64,000 bases of DNA, taken from contig NZ_CP040818.1 of assembly GCF_005887635.2 (NCBI RefSeq), forward strand, positions 1,952,501-2,016,500, read 5' to 3'. This DNA is from Paroceanicella profunda (GTDB taxonomy: Bacteria; Pseudomonadota; Alphaproteobacteria; Rhodobacterales; Rhodobacteraceae). Shown one piece after another: positions 29,412-37,327 of this stretch. Made by a program: the position numbers and the translations under genes. Position 1 is the stretch's first letter; every line of letters begins with the position of its first letter. Under the pieces are notes generated by a model, which was given only the letters and a program-made list of their open reading frames with translations, did not search any database and had not been told where the DNA came from.

Positions 29412-30178
29412 CCCCGCTTCTGGAGGTTCGCAACCTCTCGAAATTCTACGGCCCGCGCATCGGCTGCGCGGATGTCGGCTTCGAGCTCTGGCCCGGCGAG
29501 GTGCTGGGCATCGTGGGCGAGAGCGGCTCGGGCAAGAGCACGCTGCTCTCCTGCCTCGCGGGGCACCTCGTGCCGGACACCGGCTCCGTGGTCTACGACA
29601 CGCGGACGGACGGCCCGCGCGACACGCTCACCATGTCCGAGCCGGAGCGGCGGATGCTCAGCCGCACCGACTGGGCCTATGTGCACCAGAACCCGCGCGA
29701 CGGGCTGCGCATGAACGTCTCCGCCGGGGGCAACGTGGGGGAGCGGCTGATGGCCGTGGGGGCCCGGCACTACGGCAACATCCGCGCCACGGCGACCGAC
29801 TGGCTGGGCCGGGTGGAGATTTCCGACGAGCGCATCGACGACCGGCCCTCGGCGTTTTCGGGCGGCATGCAGCAGCGGCTGCAGATCGCGCGCAATCTTG
29901 TCACCGGCCCGCGGCTGGTGTTCATGGACGAGCCCACGGGGGGCCTGGACGTGAGCGTGCAGGCGCGCCTGCTCGACCTCATCCGGGCGCTGGTGCGCGA
30001 CCTCGGCCTCTCGGCGGTGATCGTGACGCATGATCTCGCGGTGGTCCGGCTGCTGGCCGACCGGCTGATGGTGATGAAGTCGGGGCATGTGGTGGAGGAG
30101 GGCCTGACCGACCAGGTGCTCGACGACCCGCAACACGCCTACACCCAGTTGCTCGTCAGCTCGGTGCTCCATGTCTGA
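29408..30178 (+). CDS. phnK: C-P lyase-associated ATPase PhnK
   Basis: A 256-residue ABC-type ATPase that docks on the PhnGHIJ core rather than on a membrane permease. Walker A is GESGSGKST, the signature FSGGMQQRLQIARNL, Walker B LVFMDEPTGGLDVSVQA and the switch VIVTHDLAVVRL. HQNPRDGLRM is typical of PhnK. It starts at ATG 29408, overlapping the NIPSNAP-like gene. A long hairpin follows its stop. Confidence 0.94.
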   Translation: MTPLLEVRNLSKFYGPRIGCADVGFELWPGEVLGIVGESGSGKSTLLSCLAGHLVPDTGSVVYDTRTDGPRDTLTMSEPERRMLSRTDWAYVHQNPRDGLRMNVSAGGNVGERLMAVGARHYGNIRATATDWLGRVEISDERIDDRPSAFSGGMQQRLQIARNLVTGPRLVFMDEPTGGLDVSVQARLLDLIRALVRDLGLSAVIVTHDLAVVRLLADRLMVMKSGHVVEEGLTDQVLDDPQHAYTQLLVSSVLHV

Positions 30179-30179
30179 G

Positions 30180-30230
30180 GCGCGCATGACGGCGCGTCCC
30201 ACCCGCCCACCCACGCGCCGCCATGCGCGC
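30180..30230 (+). other. Long hairpin between phnK and phnL with C-rich loop
   Basis: GCGCGCATGACGGCGCGT (30180-30197) pairs with 30213-30230 over 18 bases with a single A:C mismatch. The 15-base loop reads CCCACCCGCCCACCC. On the opposite strand the loop is GGGTGGGCGGGTGGG, four G3 runs with one-base spacers, the most stable class of intramolecular quadruplex. It lies entirely in the 69-base gap between phnK and phnL and has no T-run, so it may set relative expression rather than end transcription. Confidence 0.8.
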
Positions 30231-30247
30231 GATCTCAGGGGGATAGG

Positions 30248-30928
30248 ATGATCCAGGTTGAAAACGTCTCCAAGCGCTTCACGCTGCACAACCAGGGCGG
30301 CGCCGAGCTGGAGGTGATGCGCGGCGCGCACCTCGGCGTGGCGCCCGGCGAATGCGTGGCGCTGGTCGGCGCCTCGGGGGCCGGAAAGTCCACGCTGATG
30401 CGGATGATCTACGGCAATTACCTCGCCGCCTCCGGCACCATCCGGGTGGGGGAGCTGGACGTGGTCACGGCCCGCCCGCGCGAGATCATCGCGCTGCGCC
30501 GCGAGGTGCTGGGCTATGTGAGCCAGTTCCTGCGCGTGGTGCCGCGCGTGCCCACGCGCGACGTGGTCGCCGAGCCGCTGCTGGCGCTGGGCCGGCCGGC
30601 GGAGGAGGCCCGCGCCCGGGCCGAGGCGCTGCTGGCCCGGCTCAACATCCCGCAGGCGCTGTGGGAGCTTTCGCCGCTCACCTTCTCGGGCGGCGAGCAG
30701 CAGCGGGTGAACATCGCCCGCGGTTTCGCCCATGACTACCCGGCCCTGCTGCTCGACGAGCCCACCGCCAGCCTGGACGCCACCAACCGCGGCACGGTGC
30801 TGAGCCTGATCGAGGAGGCCAAGGCCCGCGGCGCGGCCATCGTGGGCATCTTCCACGACACGGAGGCCCGCGCCCGGGTGTGCGACCGGGAGGTGGACGT
30901 GAGCGGTTTCGCCCCGAGGGTATCATGA
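30248..30928 (+). CDS. phnL: C-P lyase-associated ATPase PhnL
   Basis: A 226-residue ABC-type ATPase needed with PhnGHI for nucleoside phosphonate formation. Walker A is GASGAGKST, the signature FSGGEQQRVNIARGFAHD, Walker B LLLDEPTASLDATNR and the switch GIFHD. FTLHNQGGAELEVMRG at residues 11-26 is characteristic of PhnL. AGGGGGATAGG precedes the ATG. Its stop overlaps the phnN start as ATGA. Confidence 0.94.
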   Translation: MIQVENVSKRFTLHNQGGAELEVMRGAHLGVAPGECVALVGASGAGKSTLMRMIYGNYLAASGTIRVGELDVVTARPREIIALRREVLGYVSQFLRVVPRVPTRDVVAEPLLALGRPAEEARARAEALLARLNIPQALWELSPLTFSGGEQQRVNIARGFAHDYPALLLDEPTASLDATNRGTVLSLIEEAKARGAAIVGIFHDTEARARVCDREVDVSGFAPRVS

Positions 30929-31530
30929 ACCCCGGCACGCTCATCGTGGTCGTCGGGCCCTCCGGGGCGGGCAAGGACACGCTGATCGATGCCGCCCGCG
31001 CCGCCCGGCCCGACATCTTCTTCCCGCGCCGGGTGATCACCCGGCCGGAGGAGGCTGGCGGCGAGGCCTTCACCGGCGTGAGCGCGCCCGAATTCGCCGC
31101 GCGCGAGGCCGCCGGCGGCTTCGCCACGCTGTGGCACGCGCACGGGCTGGCCTATGGCATCCCCTGCGAGATCGCGCCGGTGCTGGCCTCCGGCCGCCAC
31201 GTGCTGTTCAACGGCTCGCGCAGCGTGATCGGCGCGCTGCGCGCCACCCATTCCGGGCTGCGGGTGATCGTGGTCACCGCGGCGCCGGAGGTTCTGGCCG
31301 AACGCCTCGCCGCGCGCGGGCGCGAGGACGCGGCCGATATCCGCGCCCGGCTGGCCCGGGCCGGCTTCGCCACGCCCGAGGGCCCGGATGTCACCGTGAT
31401 CGACAACGGCCAGCCGCTGGACGCGGCCGTGGCCGCCTTCCTCGCCGCCCTGCCGGGCCCGTCCGCCGCCTCCGCCTCAGCGCCCGCCGCCCCCGCTTCC
31501 ATGCCCCGAAAGGAACCCTCGCGTGCATGA
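30925..31530 (+). CDS. phnN: Ribose 1,5-bisphosphate phosphokinase PhnN
   Basis: Phosphorylates ribose 1,5-bisphosphate to PRPP, returning the sugar of the C-P lyase pathway to metabolism. The 201-residue protein has P-loop VVGPSGAGKDTLIDAAR (residues 8-24), VITRPEEAGGEAF and WHAHGLAYGIP, all typical of PhnN and the guanylate-kinase fold. The C-terminus is Ala/Ser/Pro-rich. The gene order phnL-phnN-phnM differs from the E. coli order L-M-N. It overlaps phnL and phnM at its ends. Confidence 0.93.
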   Translation: MNPGTLIVVVGPSGAGKDTLIDAARAARPDIFFPRRVITRPEEAGGEAFTGVSAPEFAAREAAGGFATLWHAHGLAYGIPCEIAPVLASGRHVLFNGSRSVIGALRATHSGLRVIVVTAAPEVLAERLAARGREDAADIRARLARAGFATPEGPDVTVIDNGQPLDAAVAAFLAALPGPSAASASAPAAPASMPRKEPSRA

Positions 31531-32710
31531 CATGATCGCTTCCGCCCCCGCTTCCGCCGCGCTGGCCGTCGGCGACGCCGAACTGGCCAATGCCCGACTG
31601 GTGCTGCCGGACCGGGTGATGCTCGGGCGCATCGCCGTCTCGCAGGGCGAGATCGTGGAGATCGCCGAGGGGGACGCCGTGCCCGCCGGCGCGCTGGACT
31701 GCGGGGGCGACTGGCTCTCGCCCGGCCTGGTGGAGCTGCACACCGACAACCTGGAGCGCCACATGCGCCCGCGCCCCGGCGTGGACTGGCCGCATGCCGC
31801 CGCCATTCTGGCGCATGACGCGGAGCTGGCCGGCATCGGCATCACCACCGTCTATGACGCCATCCGCGTGGGCTCGGTGCTCTCGGGCAAGAAGAAGAGC
31901 TACGGCCGTTACGCAAGGCAGATGGCGAACGAGATCCTCGCCGCCCGCACGTCCGGGGCGCTGCGCATCAGCCATTTCCTGCACCTGCGCGCGGAGATCT
32001 GCTCGGAGACCCTCACGGAGGAGCTGTCCGAGTTCGGCCCCGCCGACCGGGTGGGCATCCTGAGCCTGATGGACCACACCCCCCACCAGCGCCAGTTCGC
32101 CGACGAGCGCCAGTACCGCACCTATGTGCAGGGCAAGTACGGCTACACCGATGCCGAGTTCGACGCCCATGTGGTGCACCTGCTCGAGGTGAAGCGCCGC
32201 TTCGGCGCGCAGCACGAGGCAGACGCGGTGGCCTCCGCCCGGGCCTGGGGCGCGGTGCTGGCGAGCCATGACGACACCACCACCGACCATGTCGCGGCCT
32301 CGGCGGCGCACGGGGCGGGGCTGGCCGAGTTCCCCACCACGCTGGAGGCGGCGGAGGCCCTGCGCGCCGCCGGCATCGCGGTGATGATGGGCGCGCCCAA
32401 CCTGCTGCGCGGCGGCTCGCACTCGGGCAACGTGGCGGCGCAGACGCTGGCGGATGCCGGGCTGCTGGACATCCTCTCCTCCGACTATGCGCCCGCCAGC
32501 CTGCTGATGGGCGCCGTGCGCCTCGGGCGCGAAGGCGGCGACATGGCTCGCGGCATCCGCATGGTGACCGAGGCGCCGGCCCGGGCCTCCGGCCTCACCG
32601 ACCGCGGCGCCCTCGCGCCAGGGCAGCGCGCAGACCTGGTGCGCTTCGCCACCGCCGAAGGCTTCCCCTTCACGAAGGGTGTCTGGGTGCGCGGCCTGCG
32701 CGTGGCCTGA
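31523..32710 (+). CDS. phnM: Alpha-D-ribose 1-methylphosphonate 5-triphosphate diphosphatase PhnM
   Basis: Removes pyrophosphate from the triphosphoribosyl phosphonate before PhnJ acts. An amidohydrolase of 395 residues, with the metal site VELHTDNLERHMRPRPGVDW, the His pair in LRISHFLHLRAE, SLMDHTPHQRQF, LASHDDTTTDH and the final ILSSDYAPASLL. The GTG at 31523 lies seven bases after AAGGA; an ATG at 31532 is an alternative. It is the last gene of the rightward phn operon. phnO and phnP are not seen in the window. Confidence 0.94.
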   Translation: MHDMIASAPASAALAVGDAELANARLVLPDRVMLGRIAVSQGEIVEIAEGDAVPAGALDCGGDWLSPGLVELHTDNLERHMRPRPGVDWPHAAAILAHDAELAGIGITTVYDAIRVGSVLSGKKKSYGRYARQMANEILAARTSGALRISHFLHLRAEICSETLTEELSEFGPADRVGILSLMDHTPHQRQFADERQYRTYVQGKYGYTDAEFDAHVVHLLEVKRRFGAQHEADAVASARAWGAVLASHDDTTTDHVAASAAHGAGLAEFPTTLEAAEALRAAGIAVMMGAPNLLRGGSHSGNVAAQTLADAGLLDILSSDYAPASLLMGAVRLGREGGDMARGIRMVTEAPARASGLTDRGALAPGQRADLVRFATAEGFPFTKGVWVRGLRVA

Positions 32711-33068
32711 CGCGGCCCGCCCGGGCCGGGGGCGGAGTTTCGCGGGGCAGGCGAGCCCCCGCCCCTCGGGCCGGCAGTCCCGCCGGGCAGACGGCGCTCC
32801 GGCGCCTGCGCCGCGCACGGGGCACCGGACCAGCGCATAGCTGTGGCAGACGGACAGGCCCCCGAGGCCGGGGCGACCTGATGCGCTTCGACCTCGGGCC
32901 GTTGCGGGAGGGCGATGCCGCGGAGCGCCGCGCGCGGATTGTGGGGAATGTCGCGGGTTCGTGGCTCGCGGCCCCGAACGCGCGAGGGACTGCGCCACGC
33001 GCCCTCTGACGAAAGCGCGCTCTCTTCCCGCAGCAGACGCAGCCTCTTCCGGCGCGCGCCCGGCGGCC
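32711..33068. other. 358-base gene-free stretch after phnM
   Basis: Lies between convergent phnM and the glutathione transferase gene. It starts with GC-rich inverted sequence (GCCCGCCCGGGCCGGGGGC) that may end phnM transcription but has no T-run. A 43-codon frame begins at 32881 without a ribosome site or recognisable motif. Nothing else is supported. Confidence 0.5.
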
Positions 33069-33722
33069 TCAGAACTCGACGTCGAGTTCCTCGATCTCCT
33101 CCGGTTCCTCCACCGCGGCCGCGATCCAGGGCTGGAGCAGGGACCAGCTGAGGATGTGCTCGTTATAGGCGGCGGCCGGGCCGTCCAGCGCCACGGCATA
33201 GGTCTGGAACCGGGTGCAGACCGGGGCATACATGGCGTCGGCGATCGTCGGCTCGCCGAACAGGAACGGGCCGCCGTAGCGCTCCATGCACTCGGTCCAG
33301 ATCGCCTTCACCCGCTCGATGTCCGGCCGCGCGCCGGCGAAGATCTTGAATCTGTCGTGCCGGGCCTTGAGGTTCATCGGCAGCGCCGAGCGCAGGTTGT
33401 GGAAGCCGGAGTGGATCTCGCCGCAGATGGAGCGGCAGTGCTGGCGGGCCACCATGTCCTTCGGCAGCAGGCCGGCCTTGGGGAACTTCTCGTTGAGATA
33501 GGCGCCGATGGCCAGCGTGTCCCACACGCTCACCTCGTTGTGGGTGAGGCGGGGCACCAGAACGGAGGGCGACAGCAGCAGCAGCTCGGCGCGCACGGTT
33601 GGGTCGTCCACCGTGACGATCTCCTCGTCGAACTCCAGCCCGGCCATGCGGCACAGCAGCCATCCGCGCAGGGACCAGGACGAATAATTCTTGCTGGAAA
33701 TGGTGAGCGTGGCGCGCGGCAT
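33069..33722 (-). CDS. Glutathione S-transferase family protein
   Basis: A 217-residue protein with an N-terminal thioredoxin-like GST domain (ATLTISSKNYSSWSLRGWLLCRMAGLEFDEE, then SPSVLVPRLTHNEVSVWDTLAIGAYLNEKFP) and a C-terminal helical domain with FLFGEPTIADAMYAPVCTRFQTY. The SSWS stretch at about residues 14-17 supplies the likely glutathione-contacting serine, as in YfcF-type proteins. GGGGAGGAC precedes the ATG at 33722; a start 27 bases upstream would overlap it. The substrate is unknown. It is divergent from phaZ. Confidence 0.9.
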   Translation of the reverse strand: MPRATLTISSKNYSSWSLRGWLLCRMAGLEFDEEIVTVDDPTVRAELLLLSPSVLVPRLTHNEVSVWDTLAIGAYLNEKFPKAGLLPKDMVARQHCRSICGEIHSGFHNLRSALPMNLKARHDRFKIFAGARPDIERVKAIWTECMERYGGPFLFGEPTIADAMYAPVCTRFQTYAVALDGPAAAYNEHILSWSLLQPWIAAAVEEPEEIEELDVEF

Positions 33723-33830
33723 CGGTGTGTCCTCCCCGGGGTACTGCATCTATTGCAACGCACAATTCGCTCGCGGCGCAAGCGAAAAGACATTACGATT
33801 CGCGTGAATTCACCAGGAGGCGGCAAGGGA
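33723..33830. promoter_or_regulatory. Divergent region between the GST gene and phaZ
   Basis: A short region of lower GC. It holds TGCA at 33745-33748 and 33754-33757 (TGCATCTATTGCA) followed by GCGCA and AGCGAA. TGC/GCA-rich sites are bound by PhaR-type regulators of polyhydroxyalkanoate genes in Rhodobacter and Paracoccus, so this is a plausible PhaR target. The evidence is only motif likeness. CAGGAGGCGG precedes the phaZ ATG. Confidence 0.35.
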
Positions 33831-35060
33831 ATGCTCTATCAGCTCTACCAGGCGCAGGACGACATGCTCACCCCCGTGCGCGATGCGGCCGACTGGATGC
33901 GCTCTCTCCTCGACATGTTTTCCGGCGCCCGGGGCACGGAGGCGGGGCCGGGCCTGCCCGAGCGCAGCCTCCGCGCCGGGCTGGAGATGATCAGCCGGCT
34001 GGAACTTTCCCACGTGAGCCCCGCCTTCGGCATCACCAGCGTGCCCTCGGGCAACCGCGATGCGCAGGTGCACGAGGAAGTGGCGCTGGACCTGCCCTTC
34101 GGCCGGCTGCTGCACTTCGTGAAGGACAGCGACGTGCCGCAGCCGAAGGTGCTGGTGGTAGCACCCCTGTCGGGCCATTTCGCCACGCTGCTGCGCGGCA
34201 CGGTGGAGACGCTGCTGCGCGACCATGACGTGTACATCACCGACTGGACGAACGCGCGGGACGTGCCGCTCTCCGCCGGGCGCTTCGGCGTGGAGGATTA
34301 CATCACCTACATCATCCGCTTCCTGGAGCAGATGGGGCCGCGCTCGCACATCCTGGCGGTGTGCCAGCCCTGCGTGCAGGCGCTGGCCGCCGTGGCGGTG
34401 ATGTCGGAGGACAAGCACCCGGCCACGCCGCTGTCCATGACGCTGATGGCCGGACCGATCGACGTGCGCGAGAGCCCGACCACGGTGAACCAGCTCGCCA
34501 ACGAACACCCGATCGAGTGGTTCGAGGACAAGCTGATCGCCACCGTGCCCTGGCGCTACAAGGGCGGCGGGCGGCGGGTGTACCCCGGGTTCGTCCAGCT
34601 CGGCGCCTTCATGACCATGAACATGGACCGGCACAAGAAGACCCACCGGGAGCTTTACGACCATCTCGTGGCCGGGGACGAGGCCTCCGCCGAGCGGATC
34701 AAGACCTTCTACGACGAGTATTTCGCCGTGCTCGACCTCACGGAGGAATTCTACATCGAGACCATCGACATGGTGTTCCAGCGCGCGCTGCTGGCCAAGG
34801 GCGAGCTCACCTACAAGGGCCGCCCGGTGCGCCCCGGCGCCATCATGCGCACGGCCCTGCTCACGGTGGAGGGCGGGCGCGACGACATCTGCGCCATCGG
34901 CCAGACCGCCGCCGCGCATGAGCTGTGCACCGGCCTGCGCCCGCACCTGAAGCGCCACCACCTGCAGGCCAATGTCGGCCATTACGGCGTGTTCAACGGC
35001 CGCAAGTGGCAGAACGAGATCTACCCGCTGGTCCGCAACCTGATGCTCGCGATGGAGTGA
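33831..35060 (+). CDS. phaZ: Intracellular polyhydroxyalkanoate depolymerase
   Basis: Hydrolyses stored polyhydroxybutyrate in granules. The 409-residue protein starts MLYQLYQAQDDMLTPVRDAADW, typical of PhaZ. The nucleophile is Cys178 in HILAVCQPCVQAL, as in Ralstonia PhaZ1. The conserved SMTLMAGPIDVRESPT follows, and a C-terminal GHYGVFNGRKWQNEIYP carries the catalytic histidine. A strong Shine-Dalgarno (AGGAGG) precedes the ATG; the much longer upstream frame is antisense to the GST gene. It suggests the organism stores PHA, in keeping with acs nearby. Confidence 0.95.
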   Translation: MLYQLYQAQDDMLTPVRDAADWMRSLLDMFSGARGTEAGPGLPERSLRAGLEMISRLELSHVSPAFGITSVPSGNRDAQVHEEVALDLPFGRLLHFVKDSDVPQPKVLVVAPLSGHFATLLRGTVETLLRDHDVYITDWTNARDVPLSAGRFGVEDYITYIIRFLEQMGPRSHILAVCQPCVQALAAVAVMSEDKHPATPLSMTLMAGPIDVRESPTTVNQLANEHPIEWFEDKLIATVPWRYKGGGRRVYPGFVQLGAFMTMNMDRHKKTHRELYDHLVAGDEASAERIKTFYDEYFAVLDLTEEFYIETIDMVFQRALLAKGELTYKGRPVRPGAIMRTALLTVEGGRDDICAIGQTAAAHELCTGLRPHLKRHHLQANVGHYGVFNGRKWQNEIYPLVRNLMLAME

Positions 35061-35082
35061 CACCACCCGCGCGGAGGAGCCG

Positions 35083-35691
35083 TTGTCCACGCCGCCTGAC
35101 TGGAACGCCGCCTATGCCGCCAGCGCGGGGAGCCTGTTCGGAGACACGCCGAACCTCTGGCTGGTGATGACCCTCGCGCGTCCGGGCTTCCCGGCGCGCA
35201 CCGCCCTGTTCATCGCCGATGGCGACGGGCGCAACGGCACCTGGGCGGCGCGGCGCGGGCTCTCCGTCACCGCGATCGACATCTCCGCGGAGGCCACCCT
35301 GCAGGCGCGCGAGCGGGACCGGGCGGCAGGTGTCTCCGTGCGGCGCGTGACGGCCGATCTCGCCGGCTGGTCCCCCGATCGCAGCTTCGACGCGGTGTTC
35401 CTGTTCTACCTTCAGGGACCGCCCGCGCAGCGCGAGGCCGCCGTGCGGCTGGGCGCCTGGGCGCTGCGCCCCGGCGGCTGGTTCGTGATGGAGGCCTTCG
35501 CGGCCGCCGGAGAGGGCGGCTGCGGCCCCGCCGACCCGGCGCTGCGCTACGCGGAGGGCGAGCTTTCCTCCTGGCTTGAGGGGTTCACCCGGGAGGACTG
35601 GCTCTTCGGCGAGGTGCGCCTCGACGAGGGCGGGCGCCACCAGGGCCGGGCCCGGGTGGTGCGCATCGCGGCCCGCGCCCCCGGCGGCTGA
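35083..35691 (+). CDS. Class I SAM-dependent methyltransferase (TehB-like)
   Basis: A 202-residue methyltransferase. The SAM-binding glycine motif appears as LFIADGDGRNGTWAARRG (residues 42-59), followed by acidic VTAIDISAEATLQARER, then DAVFLFYLQGPPAQRE in the position of motif IV. The start WNAAYAASAGSLFGDTPN recalls TehB/thiopurine-type methyltransferases. The TTG at 35083 follows GCGGAGGAGCC and lies 22 bases after phaZ, so the two may be co-transcribed. The substrate is unknown. Confidence 0.88.
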   Translation: MSTPPDWNAAYAASAGSLFGDTPNLWLVMTLARPGFPARTALFIADGDGRNGTWAARRGLSVTAIDISAEATLQARERDRAAGVSVRRVTADLAGWSPDRSFDAVFLFYLQGPPAQREAAVRLGAWALRPGGWFVMEAFAAAGEGGCGPADPALRYAEGELSSWLEGFTREDWLFGEVRLDEGGRHQGRARVVRIAARAPGG

Positions 35692-35895
35692 GCCCCGTCC
35701 GGCGCCCCCCTGCGGCTGAAGCCCGCCTGCGTGAACCCTGCCTGCGTTCCCGGCGGCTGAACCCCGCGTGCGCTCCCGGCGGCTGAGCCCTGCCCGCGCC
35801 GCCCTGCGGCTGGGGCCCGCCTGCGCGCCCGGCGGCTGAGGCCCGTCCGCACCCCTCGGCGGCCGGGACTCGCTCGCGCCCCCCGGCGGCTCAAT
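35680..35895. repeat. Degenerate repeat of about 27 bases
   Basis: GCGGCTG followed by A/GGCCC and a CGCC-rich spacer recurs at about 35684, 35713, 35754, 35779, 35806, 35833 and 35860. Spacing is mostly 26-29 bases. The array starts in the last codons of the methyltransferase gene and runs into the gap. Confidence 0.7.
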
Positions 35896-36085
35896 CCCGT
35901 ACGCGAGCACGGGGGGCCATGCGCCTCTCCACAACTGGCCGGGCCCCCTTGGCGGCAGTTCGCGAAGCGCGTTTGGCTACGGGCCGCCGGAAGGTTCCCT
36001 TCGGCGGCGTCTGCCTCTGCGGGGCCCGCTCACCGCGCGGCGCCTGGTGTCGCGCGGCAAGACGGGCCCGGAGCATCCGGCCCGG
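35692..36085. other. 394-base gene-free stretch between convergent genes
   Basis: Lies between the methyltransferase gene and the end of the dipeptide-type permease C gene. The first half is the repeat of about 27 bases. The second half (35896-36085) is ordinary GC-rich DNA with no supported gene and no clear terminator. Confidence 0.5.
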
Positions 36086-36985
36086 TCAGCGCAGGGTGGG
36101 GTCGAAGCGGTCGCGCAACCAGTCGCCGAGCATCGAGATCGACAGGGTGGTGAGCACGATGGCCGCCGCCGGGGCCAGCATGATCCAGGGCGCGGACTGG
36201 ATGTAGTCCCGCCCGTAGCCCACCATGTTGCCCAGGCTCGACATCGGCGGCTGCACCCCCAGCCCGAGGAAGGACAGGCCGGATTCCAGCAGGATCACCT
36301 CCGGGAAGTTCAGCGTCATCGACACGATGAGCGTGGAGGCGATGTTGGGCAGGATGTGGCGCCCGTAGATCCGCCAGGGCGTGGCGCCCAGGTCGCGCAC
36401 CGCGGTGGCGTAGCCCTGTTCGGCGGCCGAGATGGCGAGACCGCGGGCGATGCGGGCGATCCGCTCCCAGCCGTAGAACCCCATCAGGACCACCAGCAGG
36501 GTGAGCGAGTTGCCCAGGAAGGCCAGCATGGCCAGCGCGATGATCATGAAGGGCATGGCCGCCTGCGCGTCGATCAGCATCAGCACCACCTGCTCCACCT
36601 TGCCGCGGAACCAGGCGGCGAGGAAGCCCAGCGTCACGCCCAGGCTGGCCGCGATGAGCGTGGAGAGGAAGGCGATGACCAGCGAGATCCGCACCGAGGC
36701 GATGAGCCGCGAGAGCACGTCGCGCCCCAGTTCGTCCGTGCCCAGCGGATGGGCCCATCCGCCGCCGAAGAACACCGGGGGGGTGAGCCGGGCGCGCAGG
36801 TCCATCGCCAGGTAGTCATAGGGTGCCACATGCGGCGCGAAGGCCACCAGCACCGCGCAGAGCGCCAGCCAGGCGAGGGCGAGGAGGATGCCCGGCGGCC
36901 AGCTCTCGAAGAAGGCGCCGAGCCTGTTCTTGGCGGTGAAGACACTGCCGCTGCTGGTCCCGGTGTCGGTGGAAAGAAGGGTCAT
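36086..36985 (-). CDS. Dipeptide/oligopeptide-type ABC permease, DppC family
   Basis: An inner-membrane subunit of 299 residues. It has an N-terminal helix (GILLALAWLALCAVLVAF), the OppC_N-like PVFFGGGWAHPLGTDELGRDVLSRLIASVRISL, and the EAA loop EQGYATAVRDLGATPWRIYGRHILPNIA. The last subunit gene of the A-D-F-B-C operon, it is separated from permease B by 342 bases of hairpin and microsatellite. The ligand is unknown; nickel, peptide, glutathione and opine importers share this architecture. Confidence 0.92.
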   Translation of the reverse strand: MTLLSTDTGTSSGSVFTAKNRLGAFFESWPPGILLALAWLALCAVLVAFAPHVAPYDYLAMDLRARLTPPVFFGGGWAHPLGTDELGRDVLSRLIASVRISLVIAFLSTLIAASLGVTLGFLAAWFRGKVEQVVLMLIDAQAAMPFMIIALAMLAFLGNSLTLLVVLMGFYGWERIARIARGLAISAAEQGYATAVRDLGATPWRIYGRHILPNIASTLIVSMTLNFPEVILLESGLSFLGLGVQPPMSSLGNMVGYGRDYIQSAPWIMLAPAAAIVLTTLSISMLGDWLRDRFDPTLR

Positions 36986-37191
36986 GGCTGGGGCTCCGGC
37001 TGGGGGATCGGGTGGCGCAGGCGTGGGGGACGGAAGCGGGCGGGCAGGCGGGAGGCGCGGCCGGCAAAGCCGGTCGGTCGGACAGGAGGCCGGCCCGGCG
37101 AAGAAGGCGGGCGGCCCGTGCGGCGGCAGCGGGGGGCCGGCCCGGCCGCGAAGGAATGTTCTGGAAACGGGCGGCGGCGGGGAGCATCTTC

Positions 37192-37266
37192 TCGGGTCGG
37201 GTCGGGTCGGGTCGGGTCGGGTCGGGTCGGGTCGGGTCGGGTCGGGTCGGGTCGGGTCGGGTCGGG
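37192..37266. repeat. (TCGGG)15 perfect pentanucleotide microsatellite
   Basis: Fifteen uninterrupted TCGGG units, 75 bases. The plus strand has 15 G3 runs spaced by two bases, enough for several quadruplexes; the plus strand is the template for the flanking leftward permease genes. The unit is not a multiple of three, and no supported gene covers it. Confidence 0.97.
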
Positions 37267-37290
37267 ATGCGCGCCAGCCGGCGGGTGCCG

Positions 37291-37318
37291 GGCCCGGGGG
37301 CGTCGCGACCCCCGGGCC
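37291..37318 (-). terminator. Hairpin downstream of the permease B gene
   Basis: GGCCCGGGGG and CCCCCGGGCC form a perfect ten-base stem around the eight-base loop CGTCGCGA, nine bases after the permease B stop. There is no T-run. It may stabilise the upstream mRNA or attenuate read-through into permease C. Confidence 0.65.
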
Positions 37319-37327
37319 GGGGCCCCG

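Larger units (their letters stand above)
36986..37327. other. 342-base intra-operon gap with hairpin and microsatellite
   Basis: Lies between permease B (ends 37328) and permease C (starts 36985), genes that are normally adjacent. It holds the hairpin 37291-37318, the TCGGG array 37192-37266 and otherwise GC-rich sequence with no gene. Confidence 0.6.

Noticed and set aside
32881..33009. 43-codon plus-strand ORF after phnM
   Set aside because: No ribosome site, no recognisable motif and no coupling to a neighbour.
37192..37266. Telomere-like or replicon-end sequence
   Set aside because: The G-rich pentamer recalls telomeric repeats, but it is internal to an intact operon with normal genes on both sides.
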